Origin: CBDUQN01 sp965369375 | GTDB lineage: Bacteria; Krumholzibacteriota; Krumholzibacteriia; Krumholzibacteriales; Krumholzibacteriaceae | Assembly: GCA_965369375.1 (NCBI GenBank) | Contig: CBDUQN010000003.1 | Coordinates: 1-64,000, forward strand | Direction: 5' to 3' | DNA: 64,000 nt | Part shown: in pieces, positions 32,783-42,327 of the stretch | How the letters are laid out: each line of letters begins with the position of its first letter | Numbering within the stretch: position 1 is the first letter of the stretch | The notes under the pieces: model-generated | What the model was told of the DNA's origin: nothing | Seen by the model: the letters and a program-made list of their open reading frames with translations, nothing else | Databases searched by the model: none | Program-made: the position numbers and the translations under genes

Positions 32783-34512
32783 TCGTTGATCCGTTGAAGG
32801 ATTTGCGCTAGGGCGTCGTCGATCTGATGCGTTTCGATCCGGCGATTGCCTCTATCGAACAGCTCTACCTTTCCCTCCTTGAGCTTCTTTCCAATCGTCA
32901 GTCGAAGGGGAATGCCGATGAGATCGGCGTCCTTGAACTTCACTCCGGGACTTACGTTCCGGTCGTCCATGAGGACCTCGATCCCGTTGTCCTCGAGCTC
33001 GCGTTCGAACCTCGTTGCGGCGTCCATTACCGCGGAATCGTTGACATTGACGGGCAGTATCAGTATCTGAAAGGGCGCGATGTTCATCGGCCAGATAATA
33101 CCGTCTTTGTCGTGGTGCTGCTCGATCACCGCCGCAATCATCCGTGATATTCCGAAGCCGTAGCACCCCATGATGAAGGGATGGCTCTCGCCCTTCTCGT
33201 CGAGAAAGGTGGCATTCATGCTCGAAGAGTATTTGGTTCCGAGCTTGAATATATGACCGACCTCCAGGCCGCGATGCATCGACATCTCATTATTGCAGTT
33301 CGGGCACCGGTCCCCTTCCTTCGCCCACACGAAATCGGCGAAGTGGTCTATGGTGAAATCCCGGCCGGCTTGCGCTCCGACGAGATGCCGGTCACGCGTG
33401 TTCGCGCCGACGATCATCGCATCGTACCCCTTGACGAGATTGTCGGCGTAGATCGTCGTTTCGCCCGGCAGGCCGACCGGTCCTGAAAATCCGACAGGAC
33501 CACCGGTGAGCTGCTCTATCTCCTCCGGTTCTAGGAATCGTATATCGGGATCTTCCAGCGCGCGCATGAGTTTGGTTTCGTTCACTTCGCGATCGCCGGG
33601 GACGAGAACGGCGATATTTCGTTCCCCCGTCCGATAGAGCAGCGTTTTGACCAGATCGTGTTGATCGACGCCGAGAAAATTCGCTACTTCGTCCACCGTC
33701 GTCATCGAGGGCGTTTCCACCTCTTTGTAGGCCGTTTTATCATCCGCCTCTTTGTAGGCCGTATCATCCGCCCTCTCTTTCGCTTCGTGATCGGTACCGA
33801 GCGCGCGAGCCCGCTCGAGATTCACGCCGTATCCACATGAGCAGCTGAGGATAACATCCTCGCCGTTGGAAGCGAGGACCATGAATTCGTGCGATTCGTC
33901 GCCGCCGATATAACCCGACTCCGCCTCGACCATCCGGTAATCGAGGCCGCACCGCTCGATAATCTTCCGGTACGCGCCTTCCATGTCCCGGTACGTGACA
34001 TCGAGAGATCTGTCGTCCGCATGGAAGCTGTACGCGTCTTTCATTAAGAATTCGCGCGCGCGCACAACGCCGTACCGCGGCCTGATCTCATCACGGAACT
34101 TGATTAATATCTGATAGAAGCATTGCGGGAGCGAGCGGTAGCTTTTGAGCTCGTCTCGCGCAACCATGGTGATTACCTCTTCGTGCGTCGGTCCGAGGGC
34201 GAATGTGCGGTTGCGGCTGTCTTTCAATTTGAACAGTTCCGGACCGAACGAATTGATTCTCCCGCTTTCCTCGTAGAGCTCTATCGGATGGAGGATCGGC
34301 ATGAGCACTTCCTGACACCCGATGGCGTCCATCTCTTCTCTTACGATCTTCTCTATCTTCTTTACCACCTTGAATCCAGCGGGAAGGAATATATACACCC
34401 CTGAGGTGAGTTTTCGGATCAATCCTGCCCGCAGCATGAGGCGATGACTGATAATTTCCGCCTCGTGCGGATCCTCCTTATATGTGGGGATTGTGCTTAT
34501 TGACCAGCGCAT
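32779..34512 (-). CDS. proS: Prolyl-tRNA synthetase (bacterial type with INS domain)
   Basis: Charges tRNA-Pro. The 577 residues follow the bacterial ProS layout. The class II core comes first (motif 2 in FRDEIRPRYGVVRAREFLMKD), then the INS editing domain (about 230-385), the rest of the catalytic core with motif 3 (GCYGFGISR), and the anticodon-binding domain. Inside the linker near residues 248-265, a short duplicated sequence (YKEADDKTAYKE) precedes the editing domain. Two tRNA-Pro genes lie in the same window. It is divergent from the methyltransferase/reductase gene with 120 bases between. Confidence 0.96.
   Translation of the reverse strand: MRWSISTIPTYKEDPHEAEIISHRLMLRAGLIRKLTSGVYIFLPAGFKVVKKIEKIVREEMDAIGCQEVLMPILHPIELYEESGRINSFGPELFKLKDSRNRTFALGPTHEEVITMVARDELKSYRSLPQCFYQILIKFRDEIRPRYGVVRAREFLMKDAYSFHADDRSLDVTYRDMEGAYRKIIERCGLDYRMVEAESGYIGGDESHEFMVLASNGEDVILSCSCGYGVNLERARALGTDHEAKERADDTAYKEADDKTAYKEVETPSMTTVDEVANFLGVDQHDLVKTLLYRTGERNIAVLVPGDREVNETKLMRALEDPDIRFLEPEEIEQLTGGPVGFSGPVGLPGETTIYADNLVKGYDAMIVGANTRDRHLVGAQAGRDFTIDHFADFVWAKEGDRCPNCNNEMSMHRGLEVGHIFKLGTKYSSSMNATFLDEKGESHPFIMGCYGFGISRMIAAVIEQHHDKDGIIWPMNIAPFQILILPVNVNDSAVMDAATRFERELEDNGIEVLMDDRNVSPGVKFKDADLIGIPLRLTIGKKLKEGKVELFDRGNRRIETHQIDDALAQILQRIND
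33720..33770. repeat. Short imperfect tandem duplication within proS
   Basis: Units 33720-33746 (27 bases) and 33747-33770 (24 bases) share CCTCTTTGTAGGCCGT and ATCATCCG, the first with one extra codon. They encode two copies of an acidic DD(K)TAYKE-like stretch at the entry to the ProS editing domain. The frame is kept. Confidence 0.8.
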
Positions 34513-34571
34513 CTTACTCTCTTTCTGGACGGGATCATCGTTATAATCTTTCCATTTCCGTGCACGTCACC

Positions 34572-34580
34572 TATTATACT
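34572..34580. promoter_or_regulatory. Divergent promoter region between proS and the methyltransferase/reductase gene
   Basis: The 120-base gap holds overlapping -10-like hexamers on both strands: TATAAT on minus (34572-34577) and TATACT on plus (34575-34580). I could not place a good -35 at the right distance on either strand. Start sites are therefore tentative. Confidence 0.35.
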
Positions 34581-34618
34581 ATGAAAACAAGCGGGTATTT
34601 GCAACCTTGAAGTAGTTT

Positions 34619-34651
34619 GGACATCCGGCGTTTGTGTCGGGACATCCGGCG
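34619..34651 (+). repeat. Direct repeat upstream of the methyltransferase/reductase gene
   Basis: GGACATCCGGCG occurs twice, starting near 34619 and 34640, 21 bases apart (two helical turns). It lies just before the preferred start codon. Such spacing suits a dimeric operator, but a regulator is not evident. Confidence 0.5.
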
Positions 34652-34663
34652 AAGGGAAAATGT

Positions 34664-36502
34664 GTGGCGGCTCGTTTTCTGGAGATGCTCGGGACTCGCG
34701 TCGTGCTTTTCGACGGCGCCATGGGCACGATGCTCTACGAATACGGGGTTTTCATCAATCGTTGTTTCGACGAGGTCAATCTCTCCAATCCATCTCTCGT
34801 GGAACGGATCCACCGCGAGTACATCGGGGCCGGCGCCGATGTGATCGAGACGAATACGTTCGGGGCAAACAGGTTCAAGTTGAAACTGCACGGTCTCGAC
34901 AGTCGGCTCGCCGAGATAAACAGGACCGGCGCGCAGATCGCCCGCAGAGCGGCCGACGAAGGCGCGCTCGTCGCCGGCGCAATAGGCCCTCTTGGTATAA
35001 AGATTGAGCCTTGGGGCCCGACTTCGAATGAAGAGGCGATCGCCGCATTCGCCGAGCAGGCGGAGGCCCTGCTCTCAGAAGGGATCGATCTCTTCGTCAT
35101 CGAAACTTTCGCCGATCTCAACGAGATACATCAGGCCATCAAGGCCGTCAAGAATGTGAGTGATCTGCCTGTCGTTGCGCAGATGACGCTTCAGAATGAC
35201 GGATTGGGCCTCTACGGAACGGAGCCGGACGAGTTCGCGAGGAGGCTGTTTCAGTGGGAGGCCGATGTCGCCGGTGTCAACTGCTCCGTCGGTCCAAAGG
35301 TCATGCTCGACGCGGTGGAAAGAATGGCCGGGGCCGTGGACGGGCACATCTCGGCGCAGCCGAATGCGGGCATTCCCCAGAATGTAGAGGGACGCAATAT
35401 ATACCTCGTATCTCCCGAATACCTCTCCGAGTATGCGAGAAGGTTCGTTCAGGTCGGCGCGCGCGTGGTCGGCGGCTGCTGTGGGACGACGCCGACTCAT
35501 ATCAAGGCCATTCGCAACGCGCTTCGGACGGTGATGCCGGCGAAAAAGGCCACGCCGGCAAAGCCGCATCGACGTGTCGCCGAAGAGGAGGTTGCGGCAA
35601 CGCCGACACGGGAGAAATCGCGCATCGCTTCGCGCATAGCGGACGGTGAGTTCGTATGCTCAATCGAGCTCGTGCCTCCGAAGGGATGCAACCCGGAAAA
35701 GGTGCTCGATGCCGCGCGCTACCTCGCCGGGGAAAATATAGACGCGATCAATATCCCCGACAGCCCCCGCGCATCCTCGCGAATGAGCCCCCTTGCCCTT
35801 GCGGTCCTGATCGAGAGCAGGGTCGGCATCGAAACGATACTCCACTATTGTTGTCGTGATCGCAACATTCTCGGTATGCAGTCGGATTTGCTCGGCGCAC
35901 ATGCGCTTGGTCTCAGAAATATCCTCATCGTGACCGGCGATCCTATACGGACGGGAGATTACCCTGATGCGACGGCCGTTTTCGATATAGACTCCATCGG
36001 ACTGACGAACGTCGTCCACGAGCTCAACTACGGGCGCGACATCGGCGGCGGGCGCCTGAAATCACGGACATCGTTTCACATCGGCGTCGGCGTGAATCCC
36101 GGTGCCGTGAATTTCGAGGAGGAGATGAGGAGGTTCTACTGGAAGGTCGAAGCGGGCGCCGAGTTCGCGATAACGCAGCCCGTGTTCGATATCCGTCTCT
36201 TCGATCGATTCCTCGGGGCGATAGAATCGATTCGAATACCGGTCCTGGCCGGCATTTGGCCGCTCACGAGCTACAAGAACGCGGAGTTCATGAATAACGA
36301 GCTCCCCGGCGTCACCGTGCCCGATGATATAATGAGGCGGATGCGGGATACGGAGAGCGGTGAACGAGCATTGCAGGAAGGGACCGAGATAGCCGTCGAG
36401 ATCCTCCGCGAGCTGAGAACCAGGATCGACGGTGTTCAGATCAGCGCACCCTTCAACCGGTATGAGCTTGCCCTTGCCGTATTGCGCCGCGGGATCGATT
36501 GA
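34664..36502 (+). CDS. Homocysteine S-methyltransferase / 5,10-methylenetetrahydrofolate reductase fusion
   Basis: A bifunctional enzyme like B. subtilis YitJ. Residues 1-285 are a homocysteine S-methyltransferase with FDGAMGTML near the start and the zinc cysteines in VNCSVGP and GGCCGTTP. Residues 325-612 are a MetF-type reductase (SIELVPPKGC, VTGDPI, ITQPVFD, LAGIWPL). It would make methyl-tetrahydrofolate and may pass methyl to homocysteine. I prefer the GTG at 34664, after AAGGGA; a GTG 30 bases upstream is also open. The gene faces away from proS and converges on the protease/barrel gene, with 23 bases between stops. Confidence 0.93.
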   Translation: MAARFLEMLGTRVVLFDGAMGTMLYEYGVFINRCFDEVNLSNPSLVERIHREYIGAGADVIETNTFGANRFKLKLHGLDSRLAEINRTGAQIARRAADEGALVAGAIGPLGIKIEPWGPTSNEEAIAAFAEQAEALLSEGIDLFVIETFADLNEIHQAIKAVKNVSDLPVVAQMTLQNDGLGLYGTEPDEFARRLFQWEADVAGVNCSVGPKVMLDAVERMAGAVDGHISAQPNAGIPQNVEGRNIYLVSPEYLSEYARRFVQVGARVVGGCCGTTPTHIKAIRNALRTVMPAKKATPAKPHRRVAEEEVAATPTREKSRIASRIADGEFVCSIELVPPKGCNPEKVLDAARYLAGENIDAINIPDSPRASSRMSPLALAVLIESRVGIETILHYCCRDRNILGMQSDLLGAHALGLRNILIVTGDPIRTGDYPDATAVFDIDSIGLTNVVHELNYGRDIGGGRLKSRTSFHIGVGVNPGAVNFEEEMRRFYWKVEAGAEFAITQPVFDIRLFDRFLGAIESIRIPVLAGIWPLTSYKNAEFMNNELPGVTVPDDIMRRMRDTESGERALQEGTEIAVEILRELRTRIDGVQISAPFNRYELALAVLRRGID

Positions 36503-36525
36503 TCAGGCCTCCCACCGGTCCCGTG

Positions 36526-39330
36526 CTAGAAATTGAATCCGATAAAGAAATCTATCCTCACCCCGCTTGTCGTTGTCTCGAAATCGGTGAGCTTGCTGAA
36601 GTTGACCCTGATAATGGGAAAGTAGCCGAGATTCATTTCCACACCGGCGCCGTAACTCCCCAGCCAGCCAGTATCGTATAAGAATCCGTTCACCTTCCCG
36701 ATGTCGAAGAAAAGCGAACCTCTGAAGAGGGGGAGCTCGATATTTCCGACGGGAAATTTAAGTACAAAACGGTCTATCAAGGGAAACCTGAGTTCGTTGT
36801 TGAGCAGGAGGATTCTCTTTCCCGCGTACTCCCGATAGTGATAACCGCGGAGATCGAACGAACCGCCGAGATAGAAGAGCTGGATATCGCTCCCCCACGC
36901 GTTCCTGCTGACGAATCTCTGGGCGAAGATGTACCTCGGACTGAGGTTGATGTAATGACGCAGGTCGAAATGAAGCGTGGTGCTCTCGTAGCGGGATCCG
37001 TTTATATCGATCGTATTGCCGACCGCGATGTTTAAGCGGCGCCCGCTCGCCGGCCCGCCGATGTACCAGATGATATTATCCGTGGTAAACGACAGGTAGC
37101 TCGAAAGCAGAAGGCTGCTTCCCTCCTGTATTCCGATGTAGGTGATGTCGTCGTCGCGTTCCATCCATTTGAAGACACCGGATAGATCGACACGGGTGAA
37201 TTTCGAGATGGGATAGCTGATTCCACCCTGCACGCCGTAGCGTCGCTCGAACCGGAATAGATCGTATGCGCTGCTCATGTAGCTTGCCAGATGAAATGCT
37301 CCGAGGATATAGTTCAGCCTGCTGCTGAGGTTCACGTAGGTGACGGCGATATTCAGGTTTTTCCATATGCCGTGGAAGTCGTCGGACGCGGTTCCGAAAA
37401 GCAACATCAACTGGTGATTGCCGAGCATGTCGGTGAAGAAGAGCTGAGCTGCGTTTCCGAGATATCCGAAATCGGGATCGGCGGCGAAGGCGGCGCCGAT
37501 GAAATCGAGGCCGAACCGCACGCTATAGTCTTTCTTTTCTATATCGAGAAAATGATCGGGTGAATCGAGCAGCCAGGATTCATCGGTGTTGGATGTAACT
37601 TCGAGCGCTTCTCCCTTCGAATCGTTCTTGAGAGGTACCCGGTAGATATGGTATGTGCCGTTGCTGAATGCCGCCGTGAGAAAACTGTTTCCCTTTGTAC
37701 AGGGAGTCGGGATGAACGCGCCCCCGAGGATGTTGGTCTGCTGGATTATTTTCGCTTCTTTGAGGAGGTAGATGTCGAAGACCCCTTTACGGTCGGACGA
37801 GAAGAGCAACCCGCTGCCGTCGTGAAGCCAGCGGGGGTCCTTGTCGACGCTCTTTCCTTCAGTGAGCGCCAGTATCTTCTTCGTCCCCGTATCGATTGTG
37901 TATATTGCGTATTTTCCGTTCATGCCCTCCGGGCACCTGTCCGAGCTGAATACGATGAGGTCTCTGTGCGGGTGCCAGTCGGGGTGGACGTCTTCGTAGT
38001 AATCGTCGGTCAAACGGCTAAACTGCTCCGTTTCCGTGTGATAGATGAAGAGGTCCGATTTTCCATTGTTGTCGATGGCGGAGAATGCGATGAATCGTCC
38101 GTCGGGCGAAGGGGCCGGAGAATTGAGAATCCTCGCTCCCTCGAAGAATATTCTATCGAGGACCTTCCTGTTCTTCGTGTCGAGGAGATAGATGGCGTCC
38201 CGTTCACCGACCTTCGAGACGAACAGGAGCGTGTCGCCCTTCGCAGAGAGACGGCTCCTGAGAAGCGGGATCTGTTCGAACTTGGTGGAGCGGCCTCCCT
38301 TGATGAGTGTTTTTCTTCGCCACTCCTCTTTGCCGTCGCGTGTGAGTTCGAAGAGGTCGATCGTTCCGAGACCGAATCCGATGCAGAACACACGTTCACC
38401 GCATTTCGCATCGTTGACGATAACCGGACAGGTTTCAAACGAGAGCTTCTTGGTACACAGCGGCTCGGCGATTTCATCGATACGTCTGCGGTAGAGAACC
38501 GTTGGGTAGTATCTCCTTCTGAGATATTCCTTCCAGTCATCGCTCAGCTCGGCGCTCGTGAGGCCGATGCTCTTCTCGAGCACGACGTCGAAACGGTCGT
38601 TCTTCCACCAGTTCTCCAGAATGAGGCGTAAGGCTTCTTTCCCGAATCGCGTGGCGATGTAATGGATGGCGCTCTCGCCTTCCTTGTACATCATATACGT
38701 CCCGTAAATTCTCCAGAGCTCGTGCAGCGGGATGAGCGTACCCTCCATCATGGCGTCTCGTATGAACATTTCGGATTCAGAGTCCATTTCGCCGTGTCCG
38801 ATATATTCGGCGAGCCCCTCGGTGAACCACAACGGCGGATGGTTGTATGTGAACCGTCCTTGCGCACGCATAACGGTTCGAATTTTTTGCAGCATGAAAG
38901 CGTGAGTCATCTCGTGCCGGAACACGATCAGCAGCTTGTTGTACGAGCCCATAAAGGGCAGGGCGACGCGTCCCTTGATAAACTCGGTGAAACCGCCCGT
39001 TCCCTCCGAGATATGGTATGGGATGATGTTTGTCTCTTTGAAATCGTGGTGCGTGCCGTAGAGGATGATGGGGATCTTTTTCTCGAATTCGATATCGAAG
39101 AATTCCGAGAGCTCGTCGTAAACCTGCTCGGCGAGACTAGCCACGAATTCCTCGATGGGAATTTCCTCGGGATAGTAGAATATCTCCGTGTGCGGGGTCT
39201 CGATGATCTTCCAGTCTTTCGGCGCGTACTGAATCTTGTTTTTGCCGAAAGGGTACTGAGCGGAGGCCTCCAGCGGCATGAGCAGGCAGAGGTTCATCGA
39301 GAGCATTATCGATATGATTGCGGTGCGCAT
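36526..39330 (-). CDS. Surface metalloprotease-like / TolB-type propeller / outer-membrane barrel protein
   Basis: A 934-residue exported protein. A signal peptide spans about 1-24. A peptidase-MA-like domain (about 35-290) has the zinc motif HEMTH (near 138-142) and the downstream FTEGLAEY glutamate, both intact. Residues 300-590 carry WD40/TolB-like blades (APSPDGRFIAFS, DVHPDWHPHRDLIVFSSDR, KDPRWLHDGSGLLFSSDR). Residues 600-934 are beta-strand rich, with the Omp85-like LLLNNELRFPLIDRF and a terminal Phe (FFIGFNF), which marks an outer-membrane barrel. It is probably anchored in the outer membrane. The side on which the protease sits, and its substrate, are unknown. An AT-rich 150-base gap precedes it. 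Confidence 0.8.
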   Translation of the reverse strand: MRTAIISIMLSMNLCLLMPLEASAQYPFGKNKIQYAPKDWKIIETPHTEIFYYPEEIPIEEFVASLAEQVYDELSEFFDIEFEKKIPIILYGTHHDFKETNIIPYHISEGTGGFTEFIKGRVALPFMGSYNKLLIVFRHEMTHAFMLQKIRTVMRAQGRFTYNHPPLWFTEGLAEYIGHGEMDSESEMFIRDAMMEGTLIPLHELWRIYGTYMMYKEGESAIHYIATRFGKEALRLILENWWKNDRFDVVLEKSIGLTSAELSDDWKEYLRRRYYPTVLYRRRIDEIAEPLCTKKLSFETCPVIVNDAKCGERVFCIGFGLGTIDLFELTRDGKEEWRRKTLIKGGRSTKFEQIPLLRSRLSAKGDTLLFVSKVGERDAIYLLDTKNRKVLDRIFFEGARILNSPAPSPDGRFIAFSAIDNNGKSDLFIYHTETEQFSRLTDDYYEDVHPDWHPHRDLIVFSSDRCPEGMNGKYAIYTIDTGTKKILALTEGKSVDKDPRWLHDGSGLLFSSDRKGVFDIYLLKEAKIIQQTNILGGAFIPTPCTKGNSFLTAAFSNGTYHIYRVPLKNDSKGEALEVTSNTDESWLLDSPDHFLDIEKKDYSVRFGLDFIGAAFAADPDFGYLGNAAQLFFTDMLGNHQLMLLFGTASDDFHGIWKNLNIAVTYVNLSSRLNYILGAFHLASYMSSAYDLFRFERRYGVQGGISYPISKFTRVDLSGVFKWMERDDDITYIGIQEGSSLLLSSYLSFTTDNIIWYIGGPASGRRLNIAVGNTIDINGSRYESTTLHFDLRHYINLSPRYIFAQRFVSRNAWGSDIQLFYLGGSFDLRGYHYREYAGKRILLLNNELRFPLIDRFVLKFPVGNIELPLFRGSLFFDIGKVNGFLYDTGWLGSYGAGVEMNLGYFPIIRVNFSKLTDFETTTSGVRIDFFIGFNF

Positions 39331-39483
39331 TGTCCCGTATAATGGTTCCCATTATTAATTTGTCGACGTTTTTATATAATTTCAAGGGGTATCTGCGGTG
39401 ATTCCTGGAAGCAACCGGTTAACTAACTAAGATAAAAGGCATTACGCTCATCCCCGGTCTTTGGCGCAACGAACGCGTCCCGC

Positions 39484-40293
39484 TCAGGCCGTATAGGTAC
39501 CTTCGAATACCGCCTCTGCGGGCCCCGTGAGCCGTACGTTCTCGGCCCCGGAGGAAGCGGTTGTGAATTCGACGCGCAGCACATCCCCCCCAGAGGCTTC
39601 GCACGCGACCGGCTGAACGGTGAGCCCGAGGTGGGTTGTTATGACGGCCGCCGCAACCGCGCCGGTTCCGCAGGCGAGCGTTTCCGCCTCGACGCCGCGC
39701 TCGTACGTCCGGTAAATGAGCTCGTGATCTCCCCTCACCGTGACGAGGTTGAAGTTCGTGCCGTTCGGCTCGAAAGCCGGGTCGCAGCGCACCGACCGGG
39801 CGAGGCGCAGAAAATCCTCATCCGGGTACTCTCTCGCGTTTTCCGTCAAGCGGACGGCATGCGGCACTCCCGAAAGGGCGTAGTGGACTTCGACGTTTGC
39901 CTTATCGAGATGGAGGGAGAGCGCGAGATCTCTCACGTCCGCGATCCCGATGCACACCTTTTCGCCGACGATCTCCGCGCTCACCGTTCCGGATCTCGTT
40001 TCGAAGACCATCGATTGTTTCGCCATGCCGGCTCTGAAAGCGAACAGCGCAGCGCAGCGCGCTCCGTTGCCGCACATGTCCGCCTCTCCCCCATCATTGT
40101 TGAAGTAAATCATGCGGAAGTCGGCGCCGGCGCTCGGCCGGATAACGATCAATCCGTCGGCCCCGATGCTTCTGTGCGCCGTGCACATCGATGCGATACG
40201 CTCCGCGGAGGCGTCGAAGCGATTTTCGAGATCCATTATCATGATGAAATCGTTGCCGGCGCCATGCATCTTCACGAAATGCTGTCCCTTCAT
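39484..40293 (-). CDS. dapF: Diaminopimelate epimerase
   Basis: Interconverts LL- and meso-diaminopimelate for peptidoglycan and lysine. The 269 residues carry both catalytic cysteines, in DMCGNGARC and in LACGTGAVA. HGAGNDF begins the protein, as usual. The meso form is the cross-linking residue of Gram-negative peptidoglycan, which the lytic transglycosylase encoded near 58 kb would act on. It starts two bases after the lipoprotein stop codon, so the two are probably co-translated. Confidence 0.96.
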   Translation of the reverse strand: MKGQHFVKMHGAGNDFIMIMDLENRFDASAERIASMCTAHRSIGADGLIVIRPSAGADFRMIYFNNDGGEADMCGNGARCAALFAFRAGMAKQSMVFETRSGTVSAEIVGEKVCIGIADVRDLALSLHLDKANVEVHYALSGVPHAVRLTENAREYPDEDFLRLARSVRCDPAFEPNGTNFNLVTVRGDHELIYRTYERGVEAETLACGTGAVAAAVITTHLGLTVQPVACEASGGDVLRVEFTTASSGAENVRLTGPAEAVFEGTYTA

Positions 40294-40295
40294 GA

Positions 40296-41354
40296 TTATT
40301 CACTTTCCTCATGGAGTGTCAACGGATCGAGCGCTCTCTTCTCGCCCGGCTTGACGATGAGGGTGTCCGTCGCCACGAGGCACGGCTCCGCGCGTATGTC
40401 GGTCGAATCTTCCGCCGCGGCGTAATCTCCGCAGAGGCTGTCGGCGCGCATGTCGATGAATGCCGACATGATATAGGCGCCGGGGGGCACCTTCGCAACG
40501 ATAAAGTTCCCCGTCGAGTCGGCCAGGATCACGATCGGTCTTTCATCCGGCATGAGCGGCTCGAGCCGTATCGTCGGCGGTCCGGGCAGTCCCGTATCAT
40601 TTATTACGAGACCCTCTATCGTGCCCGGCTCGTCGGGATCAATGATGTTGAGCATAATGTCTTCATACCGGGTATTAGTTTCGGTCAGGACGATCGTGTC
40701 GGGATGAAAGGCCGAGAACTCGGTGCCGCTCGTGTATTTTCCGTCGCCGTTCGCGTCGCTGAACGCCCAGAGGAGAAACAGCGCGCTGTCCGTAGGGAGC
40801 GCCCGGAACACGAATCCTCCATTCGGTTCCGCAAATACGATCCTCGATTCGGGACTGGTTGCGAAATCGATCGACGAATCGGCGGGTACGCGGAAGATCT
40901 TCGCCACGCCGGTCGAGTCGAGCTTGTTCTTGAACAAGATCATCCCGGAGATCTCGCCGCGGGCGAGTGTCGGAGATGTGGCGAAATAGTAAATAAAATC
41001 CTGTTTGTTTTCCACCCTGTGGTAGTCACGGTATCCGCCGCTCAGAACGACGCAGACGGTTGTTTCCGGCATCGATTCCCTGAATTCGATCGATAGGACA
41101 TTGCCCTTCACCTTTACGTCTTTGAATTCAAGCGGCGGATAGATGCGTATGCGATTCTTGAAGCTTTCCCCATCGATTTTCTCGCTGAACATGATGGTTA
41201 TCCTCGAGTCACGGGCAACGCCTGCTGAGTCCGGTGCGGGCTCGAGCCCGGTTATGCGCGGGGGTGTCTTGTCCTCCGGTCCGCCTGGAGGAGGTTTGAC
41301 GACCGCACACGCAGCGAGTGCGCAAAGGGTGGTGATTATCAGTATCTTTCTCAT
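40296..41354 (-). CDS. Lipoprotein with N-terminal Ig-like (Big_5/SbsA-type) domain
   Basis: A 352-residue lipoprotein. The signal sequence ends in the lipobox LAAC, with Cys at 16. After CAVVKPPPGGPEDKTPP comes a bacterial Ig-like domain (about 30-120, ITGLEPAPDSAGV, ITIMFSEKI). Further beta-rich repeats (120-350) include carboxypeptidase-regulatory-like stretches (EGLVINDTGLPG). The PPGGPEDKTPP N-terminus is a widespread signature in Bacteroidota and relatives. It lies in the envelope, outer membrane likely. Function unknown. ATG at 41354 is used; an in-frame GTG lies three codons upstream. Confidence 0.82.
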   Translation of the reverse strand: MRKILIITTLCALAACAVVKPPPGGPEDKTPPRITGLEPAPDSAGVARDSRITIMFSEKIDGESFKNRIRIYPPLEFKDVKVKGNVLSIEFRESMPETTVCVVLSGGYRDYHRVENKQDFIYYFATSPTLARGEISGMILFKNKLDSTGVAKIFRVPADSSIDFATSPESRIVFAEPNGGFVFRALPTDSALFLLWAFSDANGDGKYTSGTEFSAFHPDTIVLTETNTRYEDIMLNIIDPDEPGTIEGLVINDTGLPGPPTIRLEPLMPDERPIVILADSTGNFIVAKVPPGAYIMSAFIDMRADSLCGDYAAAEDSTDIRAEPCLVATDTLIVKPGEKRALDPLTLHEESE

Positions 41355-41379
41355 AGCCGGCACCTTTTTCTCGGCGGCG

Positions 41380-42306
41380 TTATCCGGTCGGGATCAGGAG
41401 CGACAGAATCGCCCTCTGGATATGAAGCCTGTTTTCCGCCTGGTCATAGACAACGGAGTGCGGGCCGTCGATCACGGAGTCGGTAACCTCGTCGCCGCGG
41501 TGGGCCGGAAGACAGTGCAGAAAGACATAATCCTCAACGGCATGCTTCATGAGCTCGTCATTGACCTGAAACGGTCTGAATATCTTGTCGCGCTCCGCCT
41601 TCTCTTCCTCCTGCCCCATACTCGCCCATACATCGGTGTTTACGATATGGGCCCCCTGGATCGCCTCCCGCGGGTCGGAGATCCATGTATAGTCGACATC
41701 GCCGGTGGCTTTGACCTGCGCAACGAATGACGCTTCGATTTCGTAGCCGGGCGGCGAGCTCAGTACGAATGAGAAACGGAATTTCGAAGCTGCATTGAGC
41801 CAGCTCCGGGCAACATTGTTGCCGTCACCGATGAAAACGACCTTTTTTCCCTCGATCGAACCGAGCCTTTCAATGACGGTGAATATGTCACCCATCACCT
41901 GGCAGGGATGAAGCAGGTCCGTCAGCCCGTTGACGACAGGCACTTCGGCGTTGGATGCGAGTTCCTCGACCATTGCCTGATCGAATGTCCGTATCATGAT
42001 TGCATCGACGAAACGGGACAGCACCGCGCCGACATCCTTTGGGGCTTCCCTGCTGCCGATCCCTATTTCACGATCGGTAATGTAGAGGCTCGATCCTCCG
42101 AGCTGGCGAATAGCCACTTCGAAACTTATGCGCGTGCGTAGGCTCGGTTTGTGGAATATGCATGCAAGAACTCGACCGGGGTGTGTCGGCTCGAGCGTAA
42201 ACGTGCGCGCGAGAGGCTTCTGTTTTTCGCAGAGGTCGATAATGGCGCCGAGCTCTTCGGGTGAAAAGTCCCGAATGGACAAGAAATCCTTTTTCGACAG
42301 CTTCAT
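41380..42306 (-). CDS. argF: Ornithine carbamoyltransferase
   Basis: Makes citrulline from ornithine and carbamoyl phosphate in arginine synthesis. The 308 residues contain the carbamoyl-phosphate motif SLRTR, the HPCQVMGD block, and HCLPAHRG near the C-terminus, which mark an OTCase rather than an aspartate transcarbamoylase. The ATG at 42304-42306 is chosen for its ribosome site AAAGGAG eight bases upstream. The 67-base gap to hslU holds two GC-rich hairpins. No other arg gene lies nearby. Confidence 0.95.
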   Translation of the reverse strand: MKLSKKDFLSIRDFSPEELGAIIDLCEKQKPLARTFTLEPTHPGRVLACIFHKPSLRTRISFEVAIRQLGGSSLYITDREIGIGSREAPKDVGAVLSRFVDAIMIRTFDQAMVEELASNAEVPVVNGLTDLLHPCQVMGDIFTVIERLGSIEGKKVVFIGDGNNVARSWLNAASKFRFSFVLSSPPGYEIEASFVAQVKATGDVDYTWISDPREAIQGAHIVNTDVWASMGQEEEKAERDKIFRPFQVNDELMKHAVEDYVFLHCLPAHRGDEVTDSVIDGPHSVVYDQAENRLHIQRAILSLLIPTG

Positions 42307-42327
42307 TGATACTCCTTTCATCAATTG

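Noticed and set aside
34513..34663. SAM or cobalamin riboswitch before the methyltransferase/reductase gene
   Set aside because: The gap is only about 150 bases and I could not find the conserved cores or long-range pairings of either class.
37648..38631. 327-codon plus-strand frame inside the protease/barrel gene
   Set aside because: Composition is that of a shadow frame, and the minus-strand protein has a signal peptide and conserved motifs across it.
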